From Anolis sagrei (Eukaryota; Chordata; Lepidosauria; Squamata; Anolidae), in NCBI RefSeq assembly GCF_037176765.1, contig NC_090024.1, positions 196,040,278-196,104,277 on the forward strand: DNA of 64,000 nt. The letters run 5' to 3'. A program made the position numbers and the translations under genes. Positions 46,991 to 57,103 of the stretch are shown one piece after another. Each line of letters opens with the position of its first letter. Position 1 is the stretch's first letter. A model generated the notes under the pieces. It saw only the letters and a program-made list of their open reading frames with translations. It did not search any database and was not told the origin of the DNA.

Positions 46991-47077
46991 CTATTGTTGT
47001 TGAGAGCCTCTAGGCTGGATGTTCTCAGAATTAAGCAGGAATGTGGTATAAGCCATCTCGACATCCTCTTTGGAGTT
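46991..47077 (-). CDS. PIGR: PIGR last coding exon
   Basis: The acceptor CATTCTTCCAG ends at 47078. It encodes NSKEDVEMAYTTFLLNSE, then NIQPRGSQQQ and TAG (46993-46991). It aligns with human SSKEEAEMAYKDFLLQSS and keeps the tyrosine-based motif (YTTF for YKDF). Confidence 0.92.
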   Translation of the reverse strand, partial: NSKEDVEMAYTTFLLNSENIQPRGSQQQ

Positions 47078-50000
47078 CTGGAAGAATGAACAGAAACCTC
47101 AGGATTATTTCATGTAGCCCTGAGACCAGGAATAGGAGCAATAAGGAAGAACAGGCTTCATGAGACAACACTTGAGTCAAAATCCTGCCTGGTGTACGTG
47201 GATAAGACCTGCAAACTGCAGCTTCCCAACCTTGTACAGACTTTATCAAGCCCCATGGAGCAGTGCTATAGTTGTTAAATAAATGGCTGTAAAGGTGAAG
47301 AGAAGAAAAGGAGATGACAAAGGAGTGAGGACTGCCTCTACAGTTCATGAAAGAGAGAGAGAAGAACAACAATATTCCAATAACCTAATTCCTTTTCCTC
47401 TCTCTAGCAAACATCAGTGGAGACAAGAGCAAGTCCTTACTGCACAGTTGCTGCCTTCTCCTCTTCCTTTTGTCCACAACAATGTTAAATAGCATAGATG
47501 GAATGAGATCCAATAGGACTGAGATTGACAGTTGCACATAATGTTTTGCCAAAAAAAGTATGATGCAATTCTATGAAAGTAAAAACTGATTATTTCTGAT
47601 GGCAACTGCATGGTGCTGAGGCATATACTCAAATGTAAGTCACTAAGCTTTGTATTTATTCCTTTTGTTCTTGTTACATAATATAACAAAATATATGTGA
47701 ACTGATGCCATGTTGTGAAACCCATTGTTCTATATCATGTAATAGAGAGAATAGGAGCAACAATGCCACCAAGGGTTTGCACAAGGAAGTTTGGTAAGTG
47801 TTCATTTCACATGCATATGAGGTACATATACAAGAGCTGTCAGTACATTGTCTTTAAAGATATGTTAGATACCTTCTTATTTCCCTCTAGATAGTTCATT
47901 TTAAAAATCTATCATCCTCCAGTTCTGAACAGTAAGATGTCAGTAATTACTGAAAGTTTCTCTTTTCATCATATCACTGCTTTGGTTAATGGCTAATGCT
48001 CTTCAAATGTCTAAATAGTCATGACTCTATGAAGACAATTCTTCATTTTTGCACAGGAAAACAACATTTAATAAAAAAAACCCTATTCAAGGGAATTTTT
48101 GTTCTTGGAGGTTGGAGACTACATAACAGATTGCCATATGAAATGTTAAAATAATTTTATTGATCTTACCCTTTTTGCCTTTGATTTACCAGCCTCTTTA
48201 GGACTATTGGTAGTAACGATATAATCTGTAAAGAATGAGAGTAATTAAGTGATTGAATGTGAAAAGAACAGGAAACTACATATTCATTATTTCTATACCA
48301 TTTAACTGTCATTACTGAATGACTTGCCCTTTCATTATTGCTGACAAACCCCAAGTTGCAATTAAACAACATTTAAATAAGGACATTTACCATCCTTGCC
48401 CCCTATTTGGGTCTCATGAGCTTCTGCCACGCACACGTTGTCCTTTGCCCCGTATTGCCTTGCATTCTCAAAATCTGTCATGCTGATATTTGTTCTGTAG
48501 CTTCCAACAGAGACCAAATCTATAGCAAGGAGAGAGAAAAGTCAATATAATGCACATCTTGCCACCACTCTTCACCAGCACATTATAACATTTAAAATAT
48601 GTGTTATGACTACCTAATCTTCTTTAGGTACTCCAATAACAGATAATGCTATGTTCTTAGAAGTACACCTGATGTACCATGAACATGATGAAATCAATGC
48701 CTTGTGGTTAATACAAAGGCCTGCCAATAGAATGGCCTGCCAATTACTTGAGATCCCACATACAAAAACAAAAAGTTCTGTTGTCTTTGTGGTTCCACCA
48801 GTGGTCTAGGTCAAAATACATGGCAAGAGGCTCTGTTATACTCTGTTGTATCTTTCAGATACAAACCAGTCTGGCGAAACTGAGAGTCCATCTACACAGC
48901 ACCGAAAACACAGAAGTTACTGGGCTAAAAGTGCAGTGGCTTCATTACGTTAGTGGTAAATTTGTGCTGATTTACATAAATCCGTGTAACAAATGAAAAA
49001 CATGGGTTAAAAGGGTCCCTTTTATCCCAACTCCAGCCAGAAAATGCTCATATTCACATAACTGTATATCCCGGCAGTTGTGAAAAACATGTAATTTCCT
49101 TCCCTCCCCTCTGTTCCAGCATATGTCTGCTTTTAAAAAGCCCGAAACAGCTGATCGGGCTGTGAAACCCGATCAGCTGTTTTGAGCTTTTTAAAAGCAG
49201 ACATGTGCTGGAGCAGAGGGGATGGTTTTAAAGAAAGCACAAATGGATAGCAATTAAAACTATCTGAAACTCTTTATTTTAAAATTTATAATATTAAACA
49301 GAGTTTGAATAAACGATTGGGGAAAGGGAGAAATCCGACAGAAGTTTTTTCTACCATGATGTGCTGAACCTCATAAGCGCACATGCAGGCCCGTAGCCAG
49401 GATTTCATTTCGGGGGGGGGGGGGCTAAAAAAATTTCAGGGAGGGTTTCAGGGGGGGCTGAGTTTCGGGGGGGGGGCTGAGTCTGAGTGAAAGAGGGTCT
49501 AGCCTAGCAAACCTTTTGTATCATTACCCGAATACCCCCATGCATATGGGATATATTGAGTATGGTGATCAGATCATGATATGAATAAACATAACAGTTT
49601 AAATAATGCACCAGTAAGGCCTTTTCGCGAACCACCATAAGAATTTCGGGGGGGGGGGGCTGAAGCCCCCCGAGCCCCCCCCCCTGGCTACATGCCTGCG
49701 CACATGTGAATCTGCTTATATTTATATTAAGATATTCACATGTGCGCATAATCAGTCCAGCACATAACAGAGTGATTTTTTTAAAAAAAATAAACCTTCT
49801 GCCAGTTGTCCCCTGCCCACCCTCCATCTTGTTCTGATACAGAGAAAGCCTGTGGGGACAGCAGGGGACCCAGTCCTGGCACTGACAGGTCTGTATGTGG
49901 ACCTGCTCTCAGGTCCCAGGATTTTTTTTCGTCTTCTATTTAAAACTTGCATTTTCATGCTGTCTGGAAGCGCCCTGACATACTCAACACCTTCCCATAA

Positions 50001-53000
50001 AGTCTTTCCACTATCACTGCTCTAAGGTTGCTCTACACATTTATGGTAAAGCTATAAAGAGTATATGATACTCTAATGTTCTTATTGCTTATCAGGGAGA
50101 TTGACCCCAATGCATCAAGTCATTCCATTTTAGAAAATGAACTGACATGAGATTTTGTGGGGTTTGTTTGTTTGGGAATAGGATTTGGGTTGTTAGCTTT
50201 TTTGAAGCGGTTTGAAAAACCTGATGTTTGCTTCTGGTTTGTCTTTTTTACTATCTGTTAAAGCCACAGAAATTGCAAAGGGAACTCTGAAACTGTAATT
50301 GAAGGAGTCAAACAATATTTAAATTAGCTCAGTCTATTTATAATTTAGCAATAGGTATAAATATTGATAATTAAATCCCATTTAGGCCACAACTACCATT
50401 GACTCACCTGAATGCTTGAAAAGCCTAAATTTCACAACAAAAAAGGCAGTGGCAAGAAGTAGAAATATGATTCCAAGTGGGATCAAAACGGAAAGAAGAA
50501 CTGTGGAATGTTTACTTTCTTTATGGCTGGAAAGAAAAGTTGAATAGACTTAGTACAGAATTTATAATGATGCACATGTTACTTCATACTTATCAATATT
50601 CTTCAGAAGGGCAGCAGGCTGGTTCAAAAAACAAAGATGAATGAACAAGAACTTCAGAACCTTTTCCCTACCTAAAAATGTTTTACTTCTAACTTCTACT
50701 AAGCTACCTAAAAATGTTTTACTGCTTCTACTAATGAAGCAGTAAAAGGCTTGAAAGAATTTACAGGGAACTGCTGGCTTGAAGGAGAAGCTGCCTTGAC
50801 CAGGGTAGTGGATGGGAATTACTCTGCACATTTCCTCCAGCTTCCAAATTACATACTACAGTGCCCGAATCTTCAATTTCTGACTATACCCTTTTCATAC
50901 TAGCTTGGGGATTTGGAAAGTTATATTCCAACAAATATTTTTTATAAACTTTCAGCCATATGGTATATTTGAATTTAAAACTATAACACACTTCTATGCA
51001 GTTCAAGCAGTTCCATATTTACATGGGATCCATACCATTTATCTCCCTTGGCTCTCAATAAGTATAAATGGTTAATTTACTTGTTGAGCCCCAGGATTTA
51101 ACAATATGGGTATTACTGTTTCTTACAGATTTTTTTTTGCTTCATCACATATAGTACATCGAATTGTGCCTTTTGTAAGCCGCCCTGAGTCCCCCCTCGG
51201 GGGTTGAGAAGGGCGGGGTAGAAGTGCGAAAAATAAAATACTATCCTCAGACCCCTTCGAGGCTTTTACAGTGGCTTACCTTTCAGCTGGAATATCATTG
51301 CTGGCTTCCTTGTTGGCATTGTTTAAAGGAACAATCCTATTTTGAGAAACCACATCACTAGGTTCCTCATTGGGCCTCAAAGGTTCTTCAGCATTTCGAA
51401 GTACTATGTAGAAGTATTTGGATCATTAACATTCAGCAGAACATCAGAATACAAAAGGCAAAAGAAACAGGGGGGAAAGAGAGAAAGAATCAGTACCTAT
51501 TGCCTAATATCAAGGGCAATAATCAGAGTTTAGAAGTAACTAACTACAATAATGAGTGATTTGTCATTAAGTACTTTTGGGAGGGGGTGGAAGGAAAAAG
51601 GAAGAGGGGCTGACCAAGGGCAAGATGGATGGATGGCATCCTTGAAGTGACTGGATTGACCTTGAAGGAGCTGCGGGTGGTGATGGCCGACAGGGAGCTC
51701 TGGCGTGGGCTGGTCCATGAGGTCACGAAGAGTTGGAAATAACTGAACAAATGAACAACAACAAACTTTTTCGAACAAGGAAGATCTATCCTAAGTTTCA
51801 TTATGATTGCAATGCAAGGTAGGAACATATTATAATATGGCCAGTGTGTCGAGTTAGCACCCTCAATCTGCCTGTTTAAAGGTGGACAGCATAAAGAGTA
51901 TAACCTTAGGTGTAGTTCCACTGATCAAAACTGAGACTCACCTCCTTGCACTTGCAGATATGTTGCATATGTTTCTCCATAATGGCCACCCTTTCGGACT
52001 CCACACCAATACCATCCTTGATCTGATAGGGACGTTTGGTCAAAATGCAGGGACAAAATTCTATTGCCTTTATCACAGCTAACAACTAAGCCAGCCTGGG
52101 TTTCTTCAGATGAGATAAGAGGTTCGCATCCAGTGTTCTTCCACTTGCACCAGTATTTCTCATAATCAGCATATAGGCATGGGTAAGTGCATGTTATAGT
52201 CAGTGGAGCGCCAGCAACAGCATGTATTTCATTATCTACTGCTAAACTGGGTTGTCCTGTTTCTGAAGACAGAAGGGAAATGAATGTAAAATGCATAATA
52301 ATTTCAAATAGGCAGAGAACCTTATCATTAATTCCTGTAAATCTAATGGCTAGCTCAAACACCACATTTCACTCACTGTCACTTTCCTCTGGCCAATATT
52401 AAATACCACAATCATATTATCACATTGATTGTTTCACTCACTGTCACTTTTCTCTGGCCAATATCACCTACCTCAACTATCATAATTATGCTGATAGAAG
52501 AAGTGATGACTGAGCACTAAAACCCTTGGTTGTGTGATGGATAGGGACAGACAATGTTTGAGATGTTTAGATCATAGTAGGAAAGAAACTCTCCTTGCTG
52601 CCTTGATAGGTCTCTCTTGCTCCCTGCTCAAAAAATTGCAAATCAAGCTTTAAAGGTTGTGTCTAATTTGGTCTTGTCTGAGTTACATGCATTAATTGGA
52701 AATAAATTCATTTGAAAACAAATTATCATATTTAGAATTGAGGCATGTATTGGGCTGGCTCATTTTGGTATTTGACAAGAGAAATGTAAATCTAAGAAAC
52801 AAGAAACAAGAAACTTGGTTTGGTACCTTCCATGATCTTCAGCTCTGTGGATGATTTCCTTTCCTGCTCTCCACTTGTCATACACCAATAGAATCCTTCA
52901 TCTCCATTATGAAGTTGGTTCAATATGACAGTATAGGTGCCATTCTCTGGACTATCGTGCATCACTATCCTTCCCTCATAGTCATCCCGCACATCTCCCA

Positions 53001-56000
53001 AGTTGTTTATTAAGAAGGTACACTCATTTTCATTCCATTTGCACCAATATTTGGTTGTTTTGCTCTCTTTTGGTTCATAATGACATTCAACAGATACTGA
53101 ACCACCTTGGACTCCATTTAGTATTGGTTGTTGTTTGGAAATCAAAACATCTAAATAGAAGTAAAGAGTATAGAGTACATGATTAATAATTATATTTATA
53201 CTATATTAGAGTATAACACAAATGTTTGAATGTGAACAATGAAACTGATTCTTAGTATGAAACCTGTCAAATTTAAGATAACTAGATCTCGGCTGTAACC
53301 CACCTTCATACACATGTATATCCAATTTCTTGGTTTCTCCTTCTGCCCCATAGTTCCCAGTCCCACAGAGGTATAATCCTGAATCTTGCTTCTGTAGTTG
53401 GGTGATAATGATGTTGAATGAGCCAGGAGTTTGCAGGTTGCTTAACAGAATTCTTCCTTTATAGAATGGGTCAATATTTCCATTTGTGTCAATGATAGTG
53501 GCACAAGTGTACTTTGTCAACTTGCACAGGTATCTCCTATCACTTGCATCACCAAAGGCACAGGTTATAGTCACAGATCCATGCTGTTCAACATAAAATA
53601 GCTGAGCTTCTTCAGGTATTATGGAACCTGGTGTAATAATATTAACAAGTCATTATTGGGTAAATAGCTGCATTTATTATCTATCTTTCCTTTTACTATC
53701 CCATGTTGCACTGCATTATTTTACATACTTTATCACAATGTTTCTGTGATAAATTATTTATGTGTTTAACTGTTGCAGATCTGATTATTTATAGATTTGA
53801 TAAAAACAATCTCTTTAGGAATCTTCAAGCCCTCCAGCACAACTCTATGGTCAACCTCTGGCAGAAGTTGACCTTAGAATCACACTGGAGGTAAAATGTA
53901 AATAGCGCTTTCCCCAATTTCATTGGGGGAGTGGGTGGTCCTGTACCATTAACCTCAGTGAACATGGAAGTCCTACTGTGCTATGAGTCCATATCTTATG
54001 AAATGTGATCATGCCACATCATTCTATCAGGTAGCACCTGTTTATGCTGTATTGAGGTATAGCAGGTCTGCATCAATTATGTATGTATCTAGGTACAAAT
54101 GAGGAACTATATTGAGATATTGGTGACCCTCCTTATATAATTTGCTGGCTTGCAGACTCATAATATGTCCAGGTGCCAAACACTCCAAAATAAATAAATA
54201 AATAAATAGATAATGTGAAATTACTGTCCTGCCTTTCATATGGAATCACAGGGCTTGTCTGCACTAACCAAAAAACCCTTCTGTCTTCACAGTGGAAAGT
54301 GATATCCAATTAATATCCTGTCTTTTCTGGGTTTAATTTGACTTTGGACCTCATCAGATGGCAAATCATGTGGCAGCGGGGCAATCCACCAAAGCCCCAT
54401 TGTTCCTTATGGAACATGGAATGGCTTCTGTATTGTTGGCGGCCCCCATCTCACCCATGAAGTCCCACTGGAATTCAATGTACATCATTTGATGGGCAGT
54501 GTGGGGTTCCATGAGCGAACTGTGACAGAAGTGTCCTAGAACACTTCAATTGGCCAGTGTGATAAGGCAGTTTGCCCTGCTTTAGGTAAAGTCAAGGGAT
54601 ATCTAGATAACTGGATCATGTCTGATTCAACCCAATTTGCTGTCGTTGTATGTTACCATTGCACTCTGACAAAGGTTCTGGTTGCTGAAGGTACTTCTGC
54701 TAGTGTCAGAACAGAGTATCCACATGACCATCAAGAAAGGAGGGAAGGTCATCTCAGGAGGGTCTCATTCTGTCATCAACAGAAGTACCCACAACTTCCA
54801 GGAGCAGTGGTGACATGAAGGCAGCAATACTCCAGTGGGGCCGATGCAGTCCCAGGCCACCTGGAGAATGTCCCTGGATTCAACACTTTAGTTCTGAATT
54901 TGGGGCTGCTTTATAGGCAGATTTACAGTTGGCTAACATACCCAATATAGACATGAACTGAGACTATCCCACTTTACCAATGTGTCAAATGAAGTTTCCT
55001 TGTAATAAAACATTGATACAACAGAGCGGCCCTCTCCAACCCAGTGCTTCCAGGTGAAGTGAGGATCAATTCCAATCTCTCCCAGCTATCATGCTGACTT
55101 AGGCTGACTAAGAATGGTGGGATTTATAGTACCTCACCCCTGGAAGACACCAGGTTTAGGAAGGATGTAACAGATTAAATTTAGCTGAAGTTATTTCAAA
55201 CCAACATTGAAGCAATGACATTTTAATATCTGAACATTATTCCAACATTGTATAGGACAGAAAATAAGATAATATTATATGTTTGTACCTGCGGAAACAT
55301 CTAGCTTGACTCTGAAGGAAAGTCCTTTGTCATTTAAACCAATGCCACATTTGTAGGGTCCCATGTCTCTTCTTACCAGATTAGATATTTCTATGATGAA
55401 TAGTCCATTCTCTGGATAATCTATTATTGAAGTTCTACCTTCAAAACCTCTAGAGACATATCCATTAGAGGAAATGATAGTAGAGCAATGTTGTGTTGAC
55501 TCCTTGCACCAGTATTTCCTGGAATGTTTATTCACACTCGTACGAGGGTAGAAACATTTCACGGTAACAGAGCCTCCAACCAACGCAGTCACCTCCTTTG
55601 GTCCAAAAATGGGACTTGAATTTGAAACTAAGATAGGAAAAAGAATGCGTTACCAAAGATGAGATCTAAAATTACAGAAATAGTCAAATTGTTTTAATCA
55701 GATCTTCAATCAGACTGAACCCAATTCTTGGAGATGCTATGCAAAAGTAATATGTGCTCTGACCTACAATATGGTGTATATCTTTAGAATCCATATAGGA
55801 AGAAAAAGAAAGATTTGAAAACAAACTTATGTACCCCACTAATAAGCTTACATTGTTTACTTCCCTTTTCTATTCAGCAAGTAACTGTTTACGGTGCACT
55901 TGTCACATGCATTCAAAACTTTCATAGGCATGTAATTCCAAGTAACATCTAATAGTATTCTGCCATATTTACCACTGCCTCCATTAATTAATTAGACATT

Positions 56001-57057
56001 CTGCTTAAAGAAAGAGCTAATATCTGTACATTCCATAAATTCAGTTGTTGATCTTGATAAGAGTAGACTCACCATATGAACAAAATTTAGGTAAATACTG
56101 GCTTACAAAGCTACCACCAAAGCCAATTTTGTTGTTATGTGCCTTCAAGTCATTTCCAGTTTATGGAGATCCTAAGGCAAACCCAACATGGGGCTGAATA
56201 TGTGACCCAGCCAATATTACCCAATAGATTTCTATGGCTGACAGGAAATTAAACCCTGATATTCAGAGTCATAGTTGAATGCTGAAACCACTACACTACA
56301 CTAGCTAGGACAAATAATTACCATATACACTCATGTTTAGCATTTTTAGTAAAATAAAAATCGCCCCCAAAATCTGTGATGACTTATCCACAAATCAATG
56401 TGATTAGGAAACCTTAACTTTTATCTAAAAAGTTCAATTCTCTGAGTAAAGTGACTAAAGAGAAGAGCATCGGGCATACCAGAATAACTTAAAAGAAGCA
56501 CTAACCCACCTCTACTTTCTCCAGTATGGTGGCACTTCTGGCCTTCTTGAATGCCTGGGCAAGGACATGGTGGTGGTCACCAGGGGTAGCTGGCCCCCTG
56601 AGGTGGCACTGTGCTTTTCGTTCTTTCTGGAATGATCCTTGACTTATCCATGGGTCATATCAAAAGCCATAATGTGGCCTTAAAACCAGCTCTTGATTTA
56701 TACATGAGGTCAACTTATATATGAGTATATATAGGAGATCTATTTTGTTCCCTCTTTGTAATACATGGGACAGACATGGACACAGATGAATGCATTTTCA
56801 TGGGTTTGTTTGTAATACATGGGATAGACATTTGTAATACATGGGATAGACATATACACAGGTGAATGCATTGTCATAGGTTTGTTTTGTGTAAGTGACT
56901 ATGGATTGTCCTACAGCAACATTTATAAATGTTTCAATCTATAGTCTGCAGAGATAAGTCCTTGGTGCTTTTAGTTTCTCTAGTGGTTGCTGAAATACTC
57001 ACTTGCAGAATCAGCTTGGACAATGGTTAACAAAAAGATGAGACTCAGGAAAGCCAT
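46991..57057 (-). CDS. PIGR: Polymeric immunoglobulin receptor, ten coding exons, complete
   Basis: Type I membrane receptor that carries polymeric IgA/IgM across epithelia and is cleaved to secretory component. The ten coding exons total 1,878 bp, 625 aa plus stop, with every junction in phase. Order: signal peptide (MAFLSLIFLLTIVQADSA), four V-type Ig domains, a linker of about 41 aa, a transmembrane helix and a tail of about 98 aa. The Ig domains match human D1, D3, D4 and D5; the mammalian D2 is absent, as reported for chicken and other non-mammals. Domain 1 keeps the ligand-binding CDR1-like block TSVNKHSRKYWC (human TSVNRHTRKYWC). The tail keeps SYRTNISMTDFENARQYG, the counterpart of the human basolateral-sorting region, and EMAYTTFLL for human EMAYKDFLL. 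N-glycosylation sites include NSS at the mature N terminus and NGT in the third domain. It is convergent with the IL-20-like gene. The upstream non-coding exon was not found. Confidence 0.96.
48170..48225 (-). CDS. PIGR: PIGR cytoplasmic exon B
   Basis: 56 bp, phase 1 to 0, acceptor ATTCTTTACAG, donor GTAAGA. It encodes YIVTTNSPKEAGKSKAKR, aligning with human EEFVATTE and KEPKKAKR. Confidence 0.88.
48391..48519 (-). CDS. PIGR: PIGR cytoplasmic exon A (sorting region)
   Basis: 129 bp, phase 1 to 1. It encodes DLVSVGSYRTNISMTDFE, then NARQYGAKDN and ETQIGGKD. It aligns with human DRVSIRSYRTDISMSDFE, the membrane-proximal basolateral-targeting and transcytosis region. Confidence 0.95.
49102..49225. 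repeat. Long hairpin, 58-bp arms, 8-bp loop, in PIGR intron
   Basis: Left arm 49102-49159 and right arm 49168-49225 are inverted copies with about six differences. The innermost part is CAGCTGATCGGG / CCCGATCAGCTG around CTGTGAAA. Confidence 0.88.
49386..49698. mobile_element. hAT-type non-autonomous element with 8-bp TSD, PIGR intron
   Basis: Target-site duplication CGCACATG at 49378-49385 and 49699-49706. Terminal inverted repeats CAGGCCCGTAGCCAGG and CCTGGCTACATGCCTG (complement CAGGCATGTAGCCAGG, 14 of 16 match). An 8-bp TSD and a CAGG start fit hAT. The interior holds three runs of 10-13 G and one C run. 313 bp, no transposase. Confidence 0.9.
50408..50526 (-). CDS. PIGR: PIGR transmembrane exon
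   Basis: 119 bp, phase 2 to 1, acceptor TTTCTTTCCAG, donor GTGAGT. A hydrophobic helix runs through STVLLSVLIPLGIIFLLL and ATAFFVV, then the basic stop-transfer KFRLFKHS. The VLIPLG core matches human TLVPLG. Confidence 0.92.
51165..51240 (+). mobile_element. L2-type 3' tail in PIGR intron
   Basis: GTAAGCCGCCCTGAGTCCCC then GAAGGGCGGGGTAGAAGTGC and AAATAAAAT. It ends about 40 bp from the PIGR linker exon. Confidence 0.8.
51280..51403 (-). CDS. PIGR: PIGR extracellular linker exon
   Basis: 124 bp, phase 1 to 2, acceptor CTTCTACATAG, donor GTAAGC. It encodes VLRNAEEPLRPNEEPSDV and on to NDIPAE: a hydrophilic, low-complexity stalk between the last Ig domain and the membrane. This is where mammalian pIgR is cleaved to release secretory component. 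It is shorter than the human stalk. Confidence 0.88.
51570..51770 (+). mobile_element. RTE/BovB-like LINE 3' end in PIGR intron
   Basis: Translation includes TGLTLKELRVVMADRELWR then GLVHEVTKSWK, the C terminus of BovB/RTE-type LINEs, followed by an (AAC) tail. Confidence 0.8.
51942..52262 (-). CDS. PIGR: PIGR Ig domain 4 exon (orthologous to mammalian D5)
   Basis: 321 bp, phase 1 to 1. It contains CTYPCLYADYEKYWCKWKN, TGCEPLISSEE, VVSCDKGNRILSL, GWYWCGV and HYGETYATYLQV. This matches human D5 (CHFPCKFSSYEKYWCKWNN, VNCDENSRLVSL, GWYWCGV, FYGETAAVYVAV). The extra D5 cysteines, including the one aligned with the human cysteine that bonds to IgA, are retained. Confidence 0.95.
52367..52464. repeat. 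65-bp direct duplication in PIGR intron
   Basis: TTTCACTCACTGTCACTTT followed by YCTCTGGCCAATAT starts at 52367 and again at 52432. Confidence 0.85.
52827..53150 (-). CDS. PIGR: PIGR Ig domain 3 exon (orthologous to mammalian D4)
   Basis: 324 bp, phase 1 to 1. It contains KESKTTKYWCKWNENEC, DDYEGRIVMHDSPENGTYTV and GFYWCMTSGEQ. This aligns with human D4 (KESKSIKYWCLWEG, QYEGRLSLLEEPGNGTFTV, GFYWCLTNGD). The NGT glycosylation site is shared with human. Confidence 0.94.
53304..53627 (-). CDS. PIGR: PIGR Ig domain 2 exon (orthologous to mammalian D3)
   Basis: 324 bp, phase 1 to 1. It contains GSVTITCAFGD, RRYLCKL, YKGRILLSNLQTPGSF and SGLYLCGTGNYGAEGE. This aligns with human D3 (GSVTFHCALG, KFLCRQ, EGRILL, GRYLCGAHSDGQ). 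In mammals D2 and D3 share one large exon; here only the D3-type half exists. Confidence 0.93.
54255..54950. other. Unassigned, possibly transposon-derived, PIGR intron 2
   Basis: More GC-rich than its flanks and coherent in style (CCTCATCAGATGGCAAATCA, GGTTCCATGAGCGAACTGTG), but I cannot name a family and find no Ig exon in it. Confidence 0.35.
55020..55175. mobile_element. hAT-like MITE in PIGR intron
   Basis: CCTCTCCAACCCAGTGCTTC is mirrored by ACACCAGGTTTAGGAAGG. Internal GGTGGGATTTATAGT is a worn 'gggagttgtagt' block. Confidence 0.65.
55289..55627 (-). CDS. PIGR: PIGR Ig domain 1 exon (D1)
   Basis: 339 bp, phase 1 to 1. It starts ISNSSPIFGPKEVTALVG and ends VKLDVSAG. It matches human KSPIFGPEEV, the CDR1 TSVNKHSRKYWCK, ISSNGYVSRGFEGR and PYKCGIGLNDKGLSF (human RYKCGLGINSRGLSF). 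D1 is the domain that makes first contact with polymeric Ig in mammals. Confidence 0.96.
56128..56312 (-). mobile_element. MIR-like tRNA SINE in PIGR intron 1
   Basis: TTGTTATGTGCCTTCAAGTC, TTATGGAGATCCTAAGGCAA, AAATTAAACCCTGATATTC and CCACTACACTACACTAGCT: reversed tRNA-SINE order. Confidence 0.78.
56325..56735. mobile_element. TIR DNA transposon ('tatacactcatgtttagc') in PIGR intron 1
   Basis: The left end ACCATATACACTCATGTTTA is inverted at the right as CAACTTATATATGAGTATAT. The lizard family reads 'atatactcgagtataagccga'. No transposase. Confidence 0.7.
56758..56892. repeat. Tandem duplication in PIGR intron 1
   Basis: The unit TTGTAATACATGGGATAGAC followed by ACAGGTGAATGCATTGTCAT and GGTTTG occurs about twice, plus one truncated copy between. 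Confidence 0.85.
57003..57057 (-). CDS. PIGR: PIGR signal-peptide exon (ATG at 57057-57055)
   Basis: Encodes MAFLSLIFLLTIVQADSA plus one base (phase 1), donor GTGAGT. A polypyrimidine-AG acceptor (TTTGTTTCAG) precedes it so that the exon starts at 57103 with 46 bp of 5'UTR. A further 5'UTR exon must therefore lie upstream. Confidence 0.88.
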
Positions 57058-57103
57058 TTTCAAGAAATGGTCCTATATTTGTGATCCAGGTTCCTTGCAT
57101 ATA

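Larger units (their letters stand above)
48885..49985. mobile_element. Possible larger MITE hosting the hairpin and hAT insertion
   Basis: Left edge GAGAGTCCATCTACACAGCA and right edge GCTGTCTGGAAGCGCCCTGA look like transposon ends. Around the hAT insert, CGCACATGTGAAT is mirrored by ATTCACATGTGCG at 49733-49747. Boundaries and family are inferred. Confidence 0.35.
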
